Shown one piece after another: positions 7,865-17,233 of a stretch of DNA of 64,000 bases. Position 1 is the first letter of the stretch, and each line of letters starts with the position of its first letter. The notes beneath the pieces are model-generated. The model was not told the DNA's origin, did not search any database, and worked only from the letters and a program-made list of their open reading frames with translations. The DNA is from CAZMRW01 sp964568805 (GTDB lineage Bacteria; Pseudomonadota; Gammaproteobacteria; Methylococcales; Methylomonadaceae): assembly GCA_964568805.1 (NCBI GenBank), contig CAZMRW010000008.1, positions 1 through 64,000 of the forward strand, in the 5' to 3' direction. The position numbers and the translations under genes were made by a program.

Positions 7865-9229
7865 TTGTTTGAACGCATGGTCAGGCATCACAATATTATC
7901 TCCATCGTCGGTAATATCATTACCGTAGAGCTTAGTCGCATGCTGGAGAGCTCATCCATCAGCGCTCGGTTTGGAGATTTGGCGTTGATTGAGGACGCCA
8001 ATGGCGCCAATTCGCTGGCGCAGGTCATCAAGATCGAAGGGAAAAAGGTTTTACTGCAAGTCTTTTCCGGGACACAGGGGATTTCGACAGCCGCATCGGT
8101 ACGTTTTTTAGGTTATCCCATGAAGGCTACCTACTCTCCAAATATTCTCGGGCGTATATTTAGCGGGACAGGCAAGCCTATGGATGGCGGTTCCGAGCTG
8201 GAACCCGACAACAAGGTCGCCATCGGCGGACCTACGGTCAACCCAATGAAACGGGTATTGGCTTCCAGGATGATACGGACCAATATACCGATGATCGATT
8301 TATTCAATTGTCTGGTTGAAAGTCAGAAAATTCCAATTTTTTCCGTCCCAGGGGAGCCTTATAACTCATTGCTTGCCAGAATCGGCATTCAGGCAGATGC
8401 CGATATCGTCGTGTTTGCAGGAATGGGTTTGATTTTCGATGATTTTCATTTTTTCCGAAGCCGCTTTGAACAGGCTGGCGTCTTTGCCAGAACCGTCATG
8501 TACTGCAACATGGCTTCCGATCCTATCGTCGAACGGTTAGTGGTGCCCGACATGGCGTTGGCCGTAGCCGAACGGTTTGCCGTGGAAGAAGGTAAAAGAG
8601 TATTGGTGTTGATGACCGATATGACGGCGTTTGCCGATGCCTTGAAAGAAGTGGGCGTATCGATGGATCATGTGCCGTCGAATCGGGGATATCCCGGGGA
8701 TCTTTATTCTCAATTGGCGAGGCGTTATGAAAAGGCCTGCGATTTCAAGGGCGCCGGCACGGTAACCATTTTAAGCGTCACGACGATGCCGGGTAATGAT
8801 GTGACGCATCCCATTCCTGATAATACTGGTTACATTACCGAGGGCCAGCTCTATCTGCATGACGGCATGATCGATCCATTCGGCTCGCTTTCGCGGCTAA
8901 AACAGCATGTTATCGGCAAAGTCACCCGGGAAGATCATGATCAGATCATGAATACGATGATCCGCCTGTATGCGGCCGCCAATGAAGCCGAACAAAAGCA
9001 GATCATGGCCTTTGAATTATCGCTTTTTGATAAACAATTGCTTAAATTTGGCGGTTTGTTCAAATCGCGGTTTATGGATATCAACGTATCGATTTCTCTA
9101 GAAAAGGCGCTGGATTTGAGTTGGCAGACGCTGGCCGACTGTTTTACTGCCGATCAGCTGCTGATGAAACAGACGCTCATCGATAATTATTTTCCGGGTC
9201 AAGCACATTATGGCCAGGCTGTCATTTAA
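7865..9229 (+). CDS. atpB: V-type ATP synthase subunit B (non-catalytic)
   Basis: 454 residues. Regulatory nucleotide-binding subunit of the V/A-type rotary ATPase. It has the family signature PMIDLFNCLVESQKIPIFSVPGEPYNSLLARI, where the P-loop Gly-Lys of subunit A is replaced, and later VPSNRGYPGDLYSQLARRYE and HPIPDNTGYITEGQLYL, typical of B. The start is a TTG seven bases after an AGGAG; an ATG four codons on is the alternative. It is first in the operon and overlaps subunit D by 20 bp. Normal length for the family. No promoter was identified in the 190 bp before it. Confidence 0.95.
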   Translation: MFERMVRHHNIISIVGNIITVELSRMLESSSISARFGDLALIEDANGANSLAQVIKIEGKKVLLQVFSGTQGISTAASVRFLGYPMKATYSPNILGRIFSGTGKPMDGGSELEPDNKVAIGGPTVNPMKRVLASRMIRTNIPMIDLFNCLVESQKIPIFSVPGEPYNSLLARIGIQADADIVVFAGMGLIFDDFHFFRSRFEQAGVFARTVMYCNMASDPIVERLVVPDMALAVAERFAVEEGKRVLVLMTDMTAFADALKEVGVSMDHVPSNRGYPGDLYSQLARRYEKACDFKGAGTVTILSVTTMPGNDVTHPIPDNTGYITEGQLYLHDGMIDPFGSLSRLKQHVIGKVTREDHDQIMNTMIRLYAAANEAEQKQIMAFELSLFDKQLLKFGGLFKSRFMDINVSISLEKALDLSWQTLADCFTADQLLMKQTLIDNYFPGQAHYGQAVI

Positions 9230-9812
9230 TAAAGCCACTCTGCATAAAGAAAGCGCAAGGCTCAAACGCTACCAATTGTATTTGCCTTCATTGGATTTGA
9301 AACGCCAGAAGCTTATTGCGGAACGGTATCAGGCAACTGTAAAGCTGGCTGAAACCGAAAGTTCGATTCAGCAAATCCGGAGATTCATTGCCGAAAACTT
9401 ACCCATGATCTCCGATTTAGCGATCGATTTGAACGGGCTTGTTAAGGTTTCCTTTGTCAAAATGGGGATTGAACATGTGATGGGTAACCCGGTACCGGTG
9501 TTAGAGCGTCTGGAAATAGAGGTCAAGCCCTATTCAACTTTTGATCAGCCGCACTGGGTGGACCCCCTGGTCATCCAGTTGAAACGCATGCTGGAACTTG
9601 AAATTCAGCTGCAGATCGATCAACGGCGCAAGGAAGCTCTTGACATAGCCGTTAAAAAAATTACGCAACGTGTTAATCTGTTTGATAAGGTTCTCATTCC
9701 CAGGACTCAGTCGAACATAAATAAAATTCGTATTTATTTATCGGATTCGGAAAGAGTCGGCGTTATCAGGGCCAAAATGACCAAAAAGAAACGTTTGAAG
9801 GAAGTCAACTGA
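9210..9812 (+). CDS. atpD: V-type ATP synthase subunit D (central stalk)
   Basis: 200 residues, forming the long antiparallel coiled coil of the central rotor shaft that couples ATP hydrolysis in A3B3 to the membrane ring. It shows the expected N-terminal helix (FNKATLHKESARLKRYQLYLPSLDLKRQKLIAERYQ begins the coil) and a C-terminal helix with KVLIPRTQSNINKIRIYLSD, a strong family signature. The start lies within the 3' end of the B gene and the stop overlaps the ATG of subunit I as TGATG, consistent with translational coupling. Confidence 0.93.
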   Translation: MARLSFNKATLHKESARLKRYQLYLPSLDLKRQKLIAERYQATVKLAETESSIQQIRRFIAENLPMISDLAIDLNGLVKVSFVKMGIEHVMGNPVPVLERLEIEVKPYSTFDQPHWVDPLVIQLKRMLELEIQLQIDQRRKEALDIAVKKITQRVNLFDKVLIPRTQSNINKIRIYLSDSERVGVIRAKMTKKKRLKEVN

Positions 9813-11614
9813 TGGCCATCGTCGCGTTAAAAAAACTGACATTTTGCGGCTTATGCCCCGATAAATTGCTTATGCTTGAAGCCCTGCAAAAACTGGGCTG
9901 TGCTCATCTTATTCAGCAAAGGGATATGTCGGAAGCTGCAGAACTGGCTTCAACATCCCCCTCGGTAAATGCACTGAGATCGCTTAAATATTTGAATCAG
10001 TGCGCGCATAAGCGTCATCAAATGCTTGACGCCAAACACTTTGATTTTGACCGGATCATCGAGCAAGTGTTGGCCATCCAATCCAGAAACAGACAATTAG
10101 CGGATGATCGCGATGCATTGATAAAACGGATCAGGGAAATCGAACCGTGGGGAGACTTCCGTCTTCCCGAGGAGGGGGCCTTGAAGGGGCTGAAACTTTG
10201 GTTTTATAGCGTGCCTGAACGTCAGATGTCTGCCATGCAGACGGTTAAGCTGGTATGGCAACAGGTACATCAGGATAATTTATATAGCTATATTGTCGTA
10301 GTGGACAGTCAGGAGCCTGCATTGTCGAGTATGCCCGTGCCCAGAACGCACGTTGGAAAAGTACCGTTATCCAAATTGAAAAGCGAACTTAATGAACTTG
10401 AACTGGCTTTGGAGGATTTGCAGGCGGAAAGAGAATCGTTGACGCGCTGGATCGGTTTGATTGCCGCCCAGCTTGCAAAAACCGAGGATGAGTCTGCATT
10501 AAGGCTAGCCGATTCAATCTCTATTGATAGCGAAGGCGTTTTTATTGTCCAGGCGTGGGTGCCAGAAATTCGCCTTGCTGATATCGAGCATTTGTCAAAG
10601 CGGCATCAATTGGCAATAATTTGCGCCGACCCGGATGTCGGTGACGAACCGCCTACCTTGCTAAAAAATCCTGAACATCTGGCCGGGGGAGAAGAACTGG
10701 TTTATTTTTACCATCCACCCTCTTATTATGGCTGGGATCCCTCCATCATGGTGTTTTTCTCATTTGCGGCATTTTTTTCGATGATCCTGTCTGACGCCGG
10801 TTATGCCGGTTTATTTGGGCTGCTGCTGTTCATAAAATGGAAAAGTCTGGGCAGATCGAGAAAAGGGCTAAGGTTGCGCCGACTGGCGATGACGACGGTT
10901 TTGGTTGCCATGATTTGGGGCGTTCTGGCCGGAAGCTATTTTGGCGTCAGTCCGGCTCAGGAAAGTGTGTTGCAGGCATTGAAGCTGATTTATATCAATG
11001 ACTTTGATGCCATGATGCGATTGTCTATTGCGGTGGGAGTCGCCCATATCGCCATCGCAAATGGAGTCATGTTTTATCAGCACCGGGGTAGCAGTTTTTC
11101 CTTCGTATTTTTAGGCTGGTGCCTGGTCGTTATCGGCGGATATTTGGAATGGTACGGGTTGACTTATGAATGGGGTTTGTTAAAGCAGGGTGCTTATGGT
11201 TTATTAGCATCAGGAGGGCTTTTGATATTGCTGTTCAGCAGTGAAGGGGCCATCAATACGCCAGTTGATTGGTTATGGAGAATTCTGGACGGTTTTAAAA
11301 GTCTGGCTAGATTGACAGGGTTATTTGGCGATGTACTCAGTTATATGCGTTTATTCGCCCTAGGTCTGGCCAGTGCATCGCTGGCGCTGATCTTTAATCA
11401 ACTAGCCGAGCAGGTTTATCATACGGTTGAAGGGGGCGGATTGCTGTTGAGCCTGTTAATTCTTCTGCTGGGACATGCATTGAATCTGCTGTTGTGTTTA
11501 ATGAGCGGCCTGGTGCATGGACTGAGACTGAATTTTATCGAATTTTACCACTGGGGTGTCCCCGATGAGGGTTATCCCTTTAAAGCATTTGCCAAAAAAG
11601 GAGTTTATGAATGA
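9812..11614 (+). CDS. atpI: V-type ATP synthase subunit I (membrane stator, a-subunit)
   Basis: 600 residues in two parts: a soluble coiled-coil N-terminal half (about 1-300) that connects to the peripheral stalk, and a membrane half with around seven helices from about residue 310. The ion-path arginine is in DVLSYMRLFALGLASASLAL near residue 510, as in other family members. It forms the ion half-channels against the K ring. It overlaps K by an ATGA. Length is normal for the bacterial V/A-type I subunit. Confidence 0.94.
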   Translation: MAIVALKKLTFCGLCPDKLLMLEALQKLGCAHLIQQRDMSEAAELASTSPSVNALRSLKYLNQCAHKRHQMLDAKHFDFDRIIEQVLAIQSRNRQLADDRDALIKRIREIEPWGDFRLPEEGALKGLKLWFYSVPERQMSAMQTVKLVWQQVHQDNLYSYIVVVDSQEPALSSMPVPRTHVGKVPLSKLKSELNELELALEDLQAERESLTRWIGLIAAQLAKTEDESALRLADSISIDSEGVFIVQAWVPEIRLADIEHLSKRHQLAIICADPDVGDEPPTLLKNPEHLAGGEELVYFYHPPSYYGWDPSIMVFFSFAAFFSMILSDAGYAGLFGLLLFIKWKSLGRSRKGLRLRRLAMTTVLVAMIWGVLAGSYFGVSPAQESVLQALKLIYINDFDAMMRLSIAVGVAHIAIANGVMFYQHRGSSFSFVFLGWCLVVIGGYLEWYGLTYEWGLLKQGAYGLLASGGLLILLFSSEGAINTPVDWLWRILDGFKSLARLTGLFGDVLSYMRLFALGLASASLALIFNQLAEQVYHTVEGGGLLLSLLILLLGHALNLLLCLMSGLVHGLRLNFIEFYHWGVPDEGYPFKAFAKKGVYE

Positions 11615-12060
11615 CCGAGATGATTGTAATTTTAGGATGGATCGGAATATATGCGCCGATGGTATTGGGTGCTGTTGGCAGCATCGTTGGCTGCACAATT
11701 GCCGGGCAGGCCGCTATTGGCGCCATGCTGGATACCGAAACCGGCCATGGCCGATATCTTGGCATCTCCGCCATGCCTTCGTCTCAGGTTATCTATGGCA
11801 TCGTCGTCATGTTAACGCTCAATAGAACCATCATTCCGGAGGTTGCTCCGGGTATTTTCGCTATCGGGGTGATGTCCGGTATTGCGCTCATGTTAAGTGC
11901 CATTTATCAGGGACAATGTTGCGCTTCCGCGATTTACGCTGCAAAAGCCAAGCCCGAGATTTTCGCACTTGCCGTTGCCCCTGCCGCTTTTGTTGAGGGC
12001 TTTGCCGTTTTTGCCTTTATTTTCGCTTTGGTCATCAGTGCCGGCATACCACAGGCATAG
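11611..12060 (+). CDS. atpK: V-type ATP synthase subunit K (rotor ring)
   Basis: 149 residues forming four membrane helices, a duplicated hairpin as in Enterococcus hirae NtpK. The ion-binding Glu129 sits in helix 4 (APAAFVEGFAVF). Ser58-Gln59 in helix 2 and Gln100 in helix 3 (SAIYQGQ) occupy the places of Thr64-Gln65 and Gln110 of NtpK, which coordinate Na+. Only one carboxylate is present, in the second hairpin. This makes Na+ the likely coupling ion, although that is inference from residues. The stop is followed by eight bases including GGGG before subunit E. Confidence 0.93.
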   Translation: MTEMIVILGWIGIYAPMVLGAVGSIVGCTIAGQAAIGAMLDTETGHGRYLGISAMPSSQVIYGIVVMLTLNRTIIPEVAPGIFAIGVMSGIALMLSAIYQGQCCASAIYAAKAKPEIFALAVAPAAFVEGFAVFAFIFALVISAGIPQA

Positions 12061-12067
12061 GGGAAAA

Positions 12068-12757
12068 ATGAAAGCCGAACAGACAAAAATTGCCTCATCG
12101 GGTGTTGAAGATCTGATACAGAGACTCAGGGATCAGGGTATTACCGCGGGACAGGAAAAGGCCGAACAAGTCGTGGGTGATGCCCAAAAACGCGCCGAAT
12201 GGATTCTTGAAGAAGCCGAACGAGAAGCTGAACTGCTGCTGAATAATGCCCGAGGAGACGTGGAACGGCTAAAATCGGCCGGCCAGGATGCATTAAAACT
12301 GGCTGCCAGGGATGCAATTATAAAGTTACGGGATAATTTATTAGGCAGCTTTAGTCGTGAAGTGATTCGAATGGTGGGTAAGGAAATGGTCAAGGAAGAA
12401 TTATTGCGGCAGGTCATTATCGAATTGGCCGGACGAGTCAGGCATGAAACCGGACTGGACAATTACCAAAAAATTATCATCCAAATACCGGAAGATATTA
12501 CCGGATTAGACGATTTAAGAAGTAATCCTGAAGAACTTAAAACAGGAGCCTTAAACCGATTAACGGCCGCCATTTCGATGGATTTATTCCGCTCCGGTGT
12601 TAATATTGAAGTCGCAGACGACCCGGTCTGCGGTTTGCTGATCAAGCTGGAAGATGACGGTATCGTTATCCATTTTACCGATGAGGCGGTCGCCGCTTTG
12701 TTATTGGAACACCTGCAGCCCAGATTTCGCGCTTTGTTGCAGGGAGTAGTCAAATGA
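12068..12757 (+). CDS. atpE: V-type ATP synthase subunit E (peripheral stalk)
   Basis: 229 residues beginning MKAEQTKIASSGVEDLIQRL. The N-terminal 110 residues are an alanine/glutamate-rich long helix (AEWILEEAEREAELLLNNA) typical of the stalk, followed by a mixed alpha/beta C-terminal head ending near LEHLQPRFRALLQG. It holds A3B3 to subunit I. A longer open frame exists upstream in the K gene, but the ATG at 12068 follows a GGGG-AAAA ribosome site and gives the family-typical N-terminus. The stop overlaps the next ATG as ATGA. Confidence 0.9.
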   Translation: MKAEQTKIASSGVEDLIQRLRDQGITAGQEKAEQVVGDAQKRAEWILEEAEREAELLLNNARGDVERLKSAGQDALKLAARDAIIKLRDNLLGSFSREVIRMVGKEMVKEELLRQVIIELAGRVRHETGLDNYQKIIIQIPEDITGLDDLRSNPEELKTGALNRLTAAISMDLFRSGVNIEVADDPVCGLLIKLEDDGIVIHFTDEAVAALLLEHLQPRFRALLQGVVK

Positions 12758-13446
12758 TTCCGCGAAGTTGCAATTATGTATTGTTGATGTCGAGTTTGCC
12801 ACGTCACGCCACGCGGCTTTTTTCAGCCGGCCAGACCCCTCTGTCCCGCATAAAACTGGATCAGCATTTGCTTTTGCTTGATGCCCGGGATGCGGTTGAA
12901 TTAAAACGGATTGAAACATTAGTGTACTGGTCGCGGTTTAAAGGTGAATCCGATGACCTTGTCATAAAAAAATGCCGGGAAACGATTTCCTTGATCACGG
13001 ATGATTTTCTAAAACATCTGGCGCTATGGCATCTGGAATTACGAACGTTGCTGTCCGCCTTGCGGCAGCGTCATGCCGGCGCCGAAGCGCCGGGAAAGGA
13101 TCGCTTCCTTGGCTTTGGCATTTGGCCCGGTTATATTGAGACGAACTGGCATGTCAGTGATTTTGGTATAGGCCATCGCTTACCCTGGGTCATCGACACG
13201 CAGGCTTTGCTGGCTGAAAATAAAACCTTTGAGCTGGAAAAGTTTTTGCTTGACTTGATATGGCGGCACTATTCATGGATCGGCAGCCGGCATTATTTTG
13301 ATTTTCCGGCGGTTGTTATTTATGTTCTCAGATGGGATTTGACTTATCGCTGGCTAAATTATAATGCGGATAAAGCAATGGAACGCTTCGAGAGGCTGGT
13401 AGAATCCGGAATGGAAGAGAAGGCAAAGGGAATTAAGGCGCTATGA
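12754..13446 (+). CDS. DUF2764 family protein of V-type ATPase operons
   Basis: 230 residues, soluble. It starts NYVLLMSSLPRH and contains conserved aromatic segments (FGIWPGYIETNWHVSDFGIGHRLPW and WIGSRHYFDFPAVVIYVLRWDLTYRW). Members of this family lie between subunits E and A in chlamydial and spirochaete V-ATPase operons and are thought to belong to the complex or its assembly, perhaps replacing a C- or F-like subunit; no function is proven to my knowledge. Here too it lies between E and A, overlapping E by four bases. Confidence 0.85.
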   Translation: MIPRSCNYVLLMSSLPRHATRLFSAGQTPLSRIKLDQHLLLLDARDAVELKRIETLVYWSRFKGESDDLVIKKCRETISLITDDFLKHLALWHLELRTLLSALRQRHAGAEAPGKDRFLGFGIWPGYIETNWHVSDFGIGHRLPWVIDTQALLAENKTFELEKFLLDLIWRHYSWIGSRHYFDFPAVVIYVLRWDLTYRWLNYNADKAMERFERLVESGMEEKAKGIKAL

Positions 13447-13491
13447 CGTTAAAACTTTCAACTGTGCCTGAATTAAAATCAACAGGATATA

Positions 13492-15327
13492 ATGATGGCT
13501 ATTGAAGATTTGACCACCGCCCGGGTAATTGCTGTTCAGGATGATATTGTTTCCATAGAAACCCTAGCCGGGACAAAACGCCCGTTGACTAAAAATGAAG
13601 TCATTTACATCCTGCCGAGTCGCGGCAGGACTCAATATACTGAACGCTTGAAAGGGGAAGTGTTACGGATACACGGCAGGACCGCGGATGCACAGGTTTA
13701 TGAAAGCACCGCGGGCATCGGTATCGGCGATTCGGTGGAACAAAGCGGCGAACTTTTATCGGTTGAATTGGGGCCGGGTTTACTGGGCCAGATATATGAC
13801 GGCCTGCAGAATCCACTGGATGTTCTCGCCCTGGAATACGGCTATTTTTTACCGCGAGGCGTGGATGTTCCCGCTCTCGACAATAACAGAAAATGGGCTT
13901 TTACACCGAGTGTGGCAACGGGCGCCAGACTGAAGCCCGGATCGGTTATCGGCACGGTTCAGGAGCGGCGATTTACCCATAAAATCATGGCGCCTTTCGA
14001 TGTAACAGAGCCTATGGAAGTGGTCTGGATACAGGAAGGATTGGCCACCGTCGATGAACCTGTTGCGAAGATTAAACTGGTAAATGGCATTGAACGTATC
14101 GTTACTTTGAAGCAACGTTGGCCGGTACGCAAACCTTTATCTTCTCTGTTATTGAAACAAGGCGTCGTTAAAAGGTTATATCCGGTGGAGCCATTGATTA
14201 CCCATTTGCGCTTGATCGATACATTTTTCCCGATAGCAAAGGGCGGAACGGCTTGTATTCCTGGTCCCTTCGGAGCCGGAAAAACCGTGCTGCAGAATCT
14301 GATCTCAAGAAATTCAGAGATTGATATTGTCATTATCGTAGCCTGCGGCGAACGTGCGGGCGAAATTGTTGAAACGATTTCCCAGTTTCCCTTGTTGACC
14401 GATCCCAAAGGCGGCGGGTCATTAATGGATCGCACCATTATCATTTGCAACACCTCTTCAATGCCTGTTGCCGCCCGGGAGGCGTCAATCTATACCGGCG
14501 TCACGCTAGGAGAATATTATCGGCAGATGGGTCTGGATGTGTTACTATTAGCCGACTCGACGTCGCGGTGGGCGCAAGCCTTGCGTGAGACTTCAGGGCG
14601 TTTGGAAGAAATTCCCGGAGAGGAAGCCTTCCCTGCTTATCTTGATTCGTCCATCAAAAGTATTTATGAGCGTGCCGGGGTTATTTTGAACCCGGATGGA
14701 GCCAAAGGCAGTTTGACCATGATCGGTACGGTGTCACCGGCGGGCGGCAACTTTGAAGAACCCGTTACCCAAGCGACCTTGGGTACCGTCAAAACTTTTT
14801 TAGGGCTTAGCTCCGACAGAGCGTACAAGCGTTTTTATCCGGCGGTCGATCCGTTATTATCATGGAGCCGTTATCTCGATCAATTGAAAGACTGGTGCGA
14901 ATCAAATATCGAGGAAGGTTGGACGGTTAAGGTTCTTGCCATACTTGAGTTATTAAAACGCGCCGATAATATCTATCAAATGATTCAGGTTGCGGGAGAA
15001 CAAGGGATCACTCTCGATGATTACGTCGTCTACCAGGAAGCGCAATTAATTGATATGGTTTACCTGCAGCAAGACGCTTATGATGAAGTTGATGTCGCCG
15101 TACCGATAAAACGGCAAAAGGAAACGTTTATAAAATTATTTGAAGCTGTGCGTGTGGACTATAAGTTTATTGATCAAGCAGACGCCAGTATTTTTTTCAC
15201 CCGATTGACAGGGTTGTTTAAAAACCTCAATTATGCCGGTTATGAGACGCCGGAATATATCGATTTAATGGCAAGAATTGATCAGTTTATCGCTCAGGCC
15301 GAAAAGAAACATGATTTGTCTGGTTAG
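13492..15327 (+). CDS. atpA: V-type ATP synthase subunit A (catalytic)
   Basis: 611 residues, the catalytic ATPase subunit. The P-loop GPFGAGKT lies at 258-265, followed by ACGERAGE and the SRWAQALRETSGRLEEIPGEE region with the catalytic Glu/Arg surroundings. The non-homologous insertion that distinguishes V/A-type A subunits from F-type beta (about 110-200) is present. ATG codons lie at 13492 and 13495 after a CAGGA; either may be used. In most bacterial V-ATPase operons A precedes B; here it is last, so the order is rotated. No clear terminator follows. Confidence 0.95.
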   Translation: MMAIEDLTTARVIAVQDDIVSIETLAGTKRPLTKNEVIYILPSRGRTQYTERLKGEVLRIHGRTADAQVYESTAGIGIGDSVEQSGELLSVELGPGLLGQIYDGLQNPLDVLALEYGYFLPRGVDVPALDNNRKWAFTPSVATGARLKPGSVIGTVQERRFTHKIMAPFDVTEPMEVVWIQEGLATVDEPVAKIKLVNGIERIVTLKQRWPVRKPLSSLLLKQGVVKRLYPVEPLITHLRLIDTFFPIAKGGTACIPGPFGAGKTVLQNLISRNSEIDIVIIVACGERAGEIVETISQFPLLTDPKGGGSLMDRTIIICNTSSMPVAAREASIYTGVTLGEYYRQMGLDVLLLADSTSRWAQALRETSGRLEEIPGEEAFPAYLDSSIKSIYERAGVILNPDGAKGSLTMIGTVSPAGGNFEEPVTQATLGTVKTFLGLSSDRAYKRFYPAVDPLLSWSRYLDQLKDWCESNIEEGWTVKVLAILELLKRADNIYQMIQVAGEQGITLDDYVVYQEAQLIDMVYLQQDAYDEVDVAVPIKRQKETFIKLFEAVRVDYKFIDQADASIFFTRLTGLFKNLNYAGYETPEYIDLMARIDQFIAQAEKKHDLSG

Positions 15328-15504
15328 TGTATATTTCTAATAATTCTGTACTATAACCTTATTCTTGGGCATTGGCGCATTTATAACCAGGGCAGACTTT
15401 TCGTTCAAATCATGTCTGACAACTCAGGATTATCATTGAAATTCAGTGAATAAGAACTAAGCTTATTTGAAATTATCAACCATTATGGTACTTAGGCAAC
15501 CGAT

Positions 15505-15975
15505 TTGAAGCCCAAACGTTCAGTTCTCAAACCAAAGCGCATTTGGGTTATCGTTTTTCTGTTTATCCTGATTGATCAGGCAAATTCCGCTTCCAACATC
15601 GATCGTATAGATCAAAATTCCGTTTATCCGGTCGTCAATATCAATACATCACAACGAAATATCAGCAAAAATGGTTTAAGCGCCATTTTTAAAATGCGTT
15701 TGCGTCACTGGAGCGATGGCTCAAATGTTACTGTTTTTGTGCTGCAGGATGATAATCCCCTGCATAAACAATTTTGCAAACAAATTTTGAATGTTTTTCC
15801 CCACCAGATGCGCAGAAACTGGAACAAACTAGTTTTCAGCGGGACGGGTCAGGCGCCTATTTTATTGGAAAATAAGGATGAAATGATTAATAAATTACGC
15901 GACACCCCCGGCGCTGTCGGTTATTTGAGCGGCAAAGACTTGACCAAAGACATCAAAATTCTGGATATTGAGTAG
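15505..15975 (+). CDS. Short periplasmic phosphate-binding-like protein
   Basis: 156 residues with a signal peptide (IWVIVFLFILIDQANSA) after a very basic start. The core (VVNINTSQRNISKNGLSAIFKMRLRHWSDG, then TPGAVGYLSGKDL) matches the short PstS-like proteins found beside porin genes rather than full phosphate-binding proteins. The initiator is a TTG at 15505; the frame has a stop four codons upstream and no earlier ATG. The porin-like gene starts eight bases after the stop, behind GGAAGAG, so the two are one operon. A role in binding an anion or supporting the barrel is guesswork. Confidence 0.7.
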   Translation: MKPKRSVLKPKRIWVIVFLFILIDQANSASNIDRIDQNSVYPVVNINTSQRNISKNGLSAIFKMRLRHWSDGSNVTVFVLQDDNPLHKQFCKQILNVFPHQMRRNWNKLVFSGTGQAPILLENKDEMINKLRDTPGAVGYLSGKDLTKDIKILDIE

Positions 15976-15983
15976 GAAGAGTA

Positions 15984-17213
15984 ATGCCTAAAATAACCAA
16001 TTACCAAATAGCGAGTGTATCTAAGGTTTTCGCTTGTGTTACCGCATTATTATCGCCCTATGTGTGTCTGGCGGCAGAGCCCGATGCCGATCGTTGGTTG
16101 CCCGAATCGGTCCAGATACATGGATTTTTGTCACAGGGTTTTATCCATACCTCCGACAATAATTTCTTTGGCAATTCGGATGATTCAGTTTCCACTGATT
16201 TCAGGGAATTGGGGCTCAATGGTTCCTGGAAGATATTATCCGATCTTCAAGTGGCCATGCAGGTGGTTTGGCGCGATGCCGGCGATACGGATGAAGCCGG
16301 ATTTAGGATCGATTACGGACTGGCCAATTATAATCTTTATTCATCTGAATCGTCATTACTGTCCATTCGAGCCGGTCGAGTACCGACGCCTTTAGGGTTT
16401 TATAACGACACCCGGGATGTTGCCGCAACCCGGCCCACTATATTATTACCCCAATCCATTTATTTCGATATCAACAGAAATCTCGCCTTGTCGGCGGATG
16501 GAGGTTATCTTTATGGAGAACATCGAACGGATTATGGAGAATTTACCTTAAATATCGGTATTGTTAATCCACGAATGGATGATCCTGATTTTAATCAACA
16601 AATTTTGCGTGGATCGCCTGGCGCCATGGAAGGCGATACCTCGTGGGTTACACGGCTGGGTTACGAATGGGAGAGCGAGATCGGGGGCATTCGACTGGCC
16701 CTGACCTATGCCAATTTTCGAGGCAATTACCAGCCTGAATCAGGAGCTGTCCTGCAAGCGGGTTCATTTGCGCTAGACCCTCTCATTTTGTCGGCCCAGT
16801 ATAATGCTGAAAAATGGTCGTTAACCTGGGAATACGCGCTACGCAGGTTGGATTTTAACGATTTTGCCCCCAATCCTGACATTGGTTTTACCGGACAAAG
16901 TTATTATATCCAAGGAACTTACAAGTTTACCGATGCGCTGGAGGGTATCATCCGCTATGATGACCTGATCTGGGATGTTGATGATCCTCATGGAGATATA
17001 TTGTCTGCACAGACAGGCGGATTGGTTGTTAACCACTCCAGATTTGCCCAGGACTGGACCTTCGGTTTGCGATATGAAATTTTGCCTTCTTTGATGCTGA
17101 GCGCGGAATATCACCGCGTCAACGGCACCGGCTGGTTATCACCTCTGGAAAACCAGAATGGGATCACTCAGCACTGGGATTTGTACACAACGATGATATC
17201 GTATAGTTTCTAG
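15984..17213 (+). CDS. Outer-membrane porin-like beta-barrel protein
   Basis: 409 residues with a signal peptide (ACVTALLSPYVCLAAEP) and repeated amphipathic strands ending in a C-terminal Phe (MISYSF), the outer-membrane insertion signal. Motifs such as IHGFLSQGFIHTSDNNFFG and SIRAGRVPTPLGFYNDTRDV resemble phosphate-selective or generic porins of methanotrophs. Substrate not determinable. The stop codon TAG (17211-17213) is a hybrid: TA belongs to the host and G is the first base of an inserted IS. Without the IS the stop would be TAA, so the protein is unaltered. Confidence 0.82.
   Translation: MPKITNYQIASVSKVFACVTALLSPYVCLAAEPDADRWLPESVQIHGFLSQGFIHTSDNNFFGNSDDSVSTDFRELGLNGSWKILSDLQVAMQVVWRDAGDTDEAGFRIDYGLANYNLYSSESSLLSIRAGRVPTPLGFYNDTRDVAATRPTILLPQSIYFDINRNLALSADGGYLYGEHRTDYGEFTLNIGIVNPRMDDPDFNQQILRGSPGAMEGDTSWVTRLGYEWESEIGGIRLALTYANFRGNYQPESGAVLQAGSFALDPLILSAQYNAEKWSLTWEYALRRLDFNDFAPNPDIGFTGQSYYIQGTYKFTDALEGIIRYDDLIWDVDDPHGDILSAQTGGLVVNHSRFAQDWTFGLRYEILPSLMLSAEYHRVNGTGWLSPLENQNGITQHWDLYTTMISYSF
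17205..17212. repeat. Target-site duplication, left copy
   Basis: AGTTTCTA directly before the left terminal repeat of the IS; identical to 18065-18072. It covers the last Ser/Phe codons and first two bases of the porin stop codon. Confidence 0.95.
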
Positions 17214-17233
17214 GTAGTGGGTTAAACCTGTGA

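Noticed and set aside
11897..12067. N-terminal extension of V-ATPase subunit E
   Set aside because: The extension is out-of-frame subunit K sequence; a proper start with ribosome site exists at 12068.
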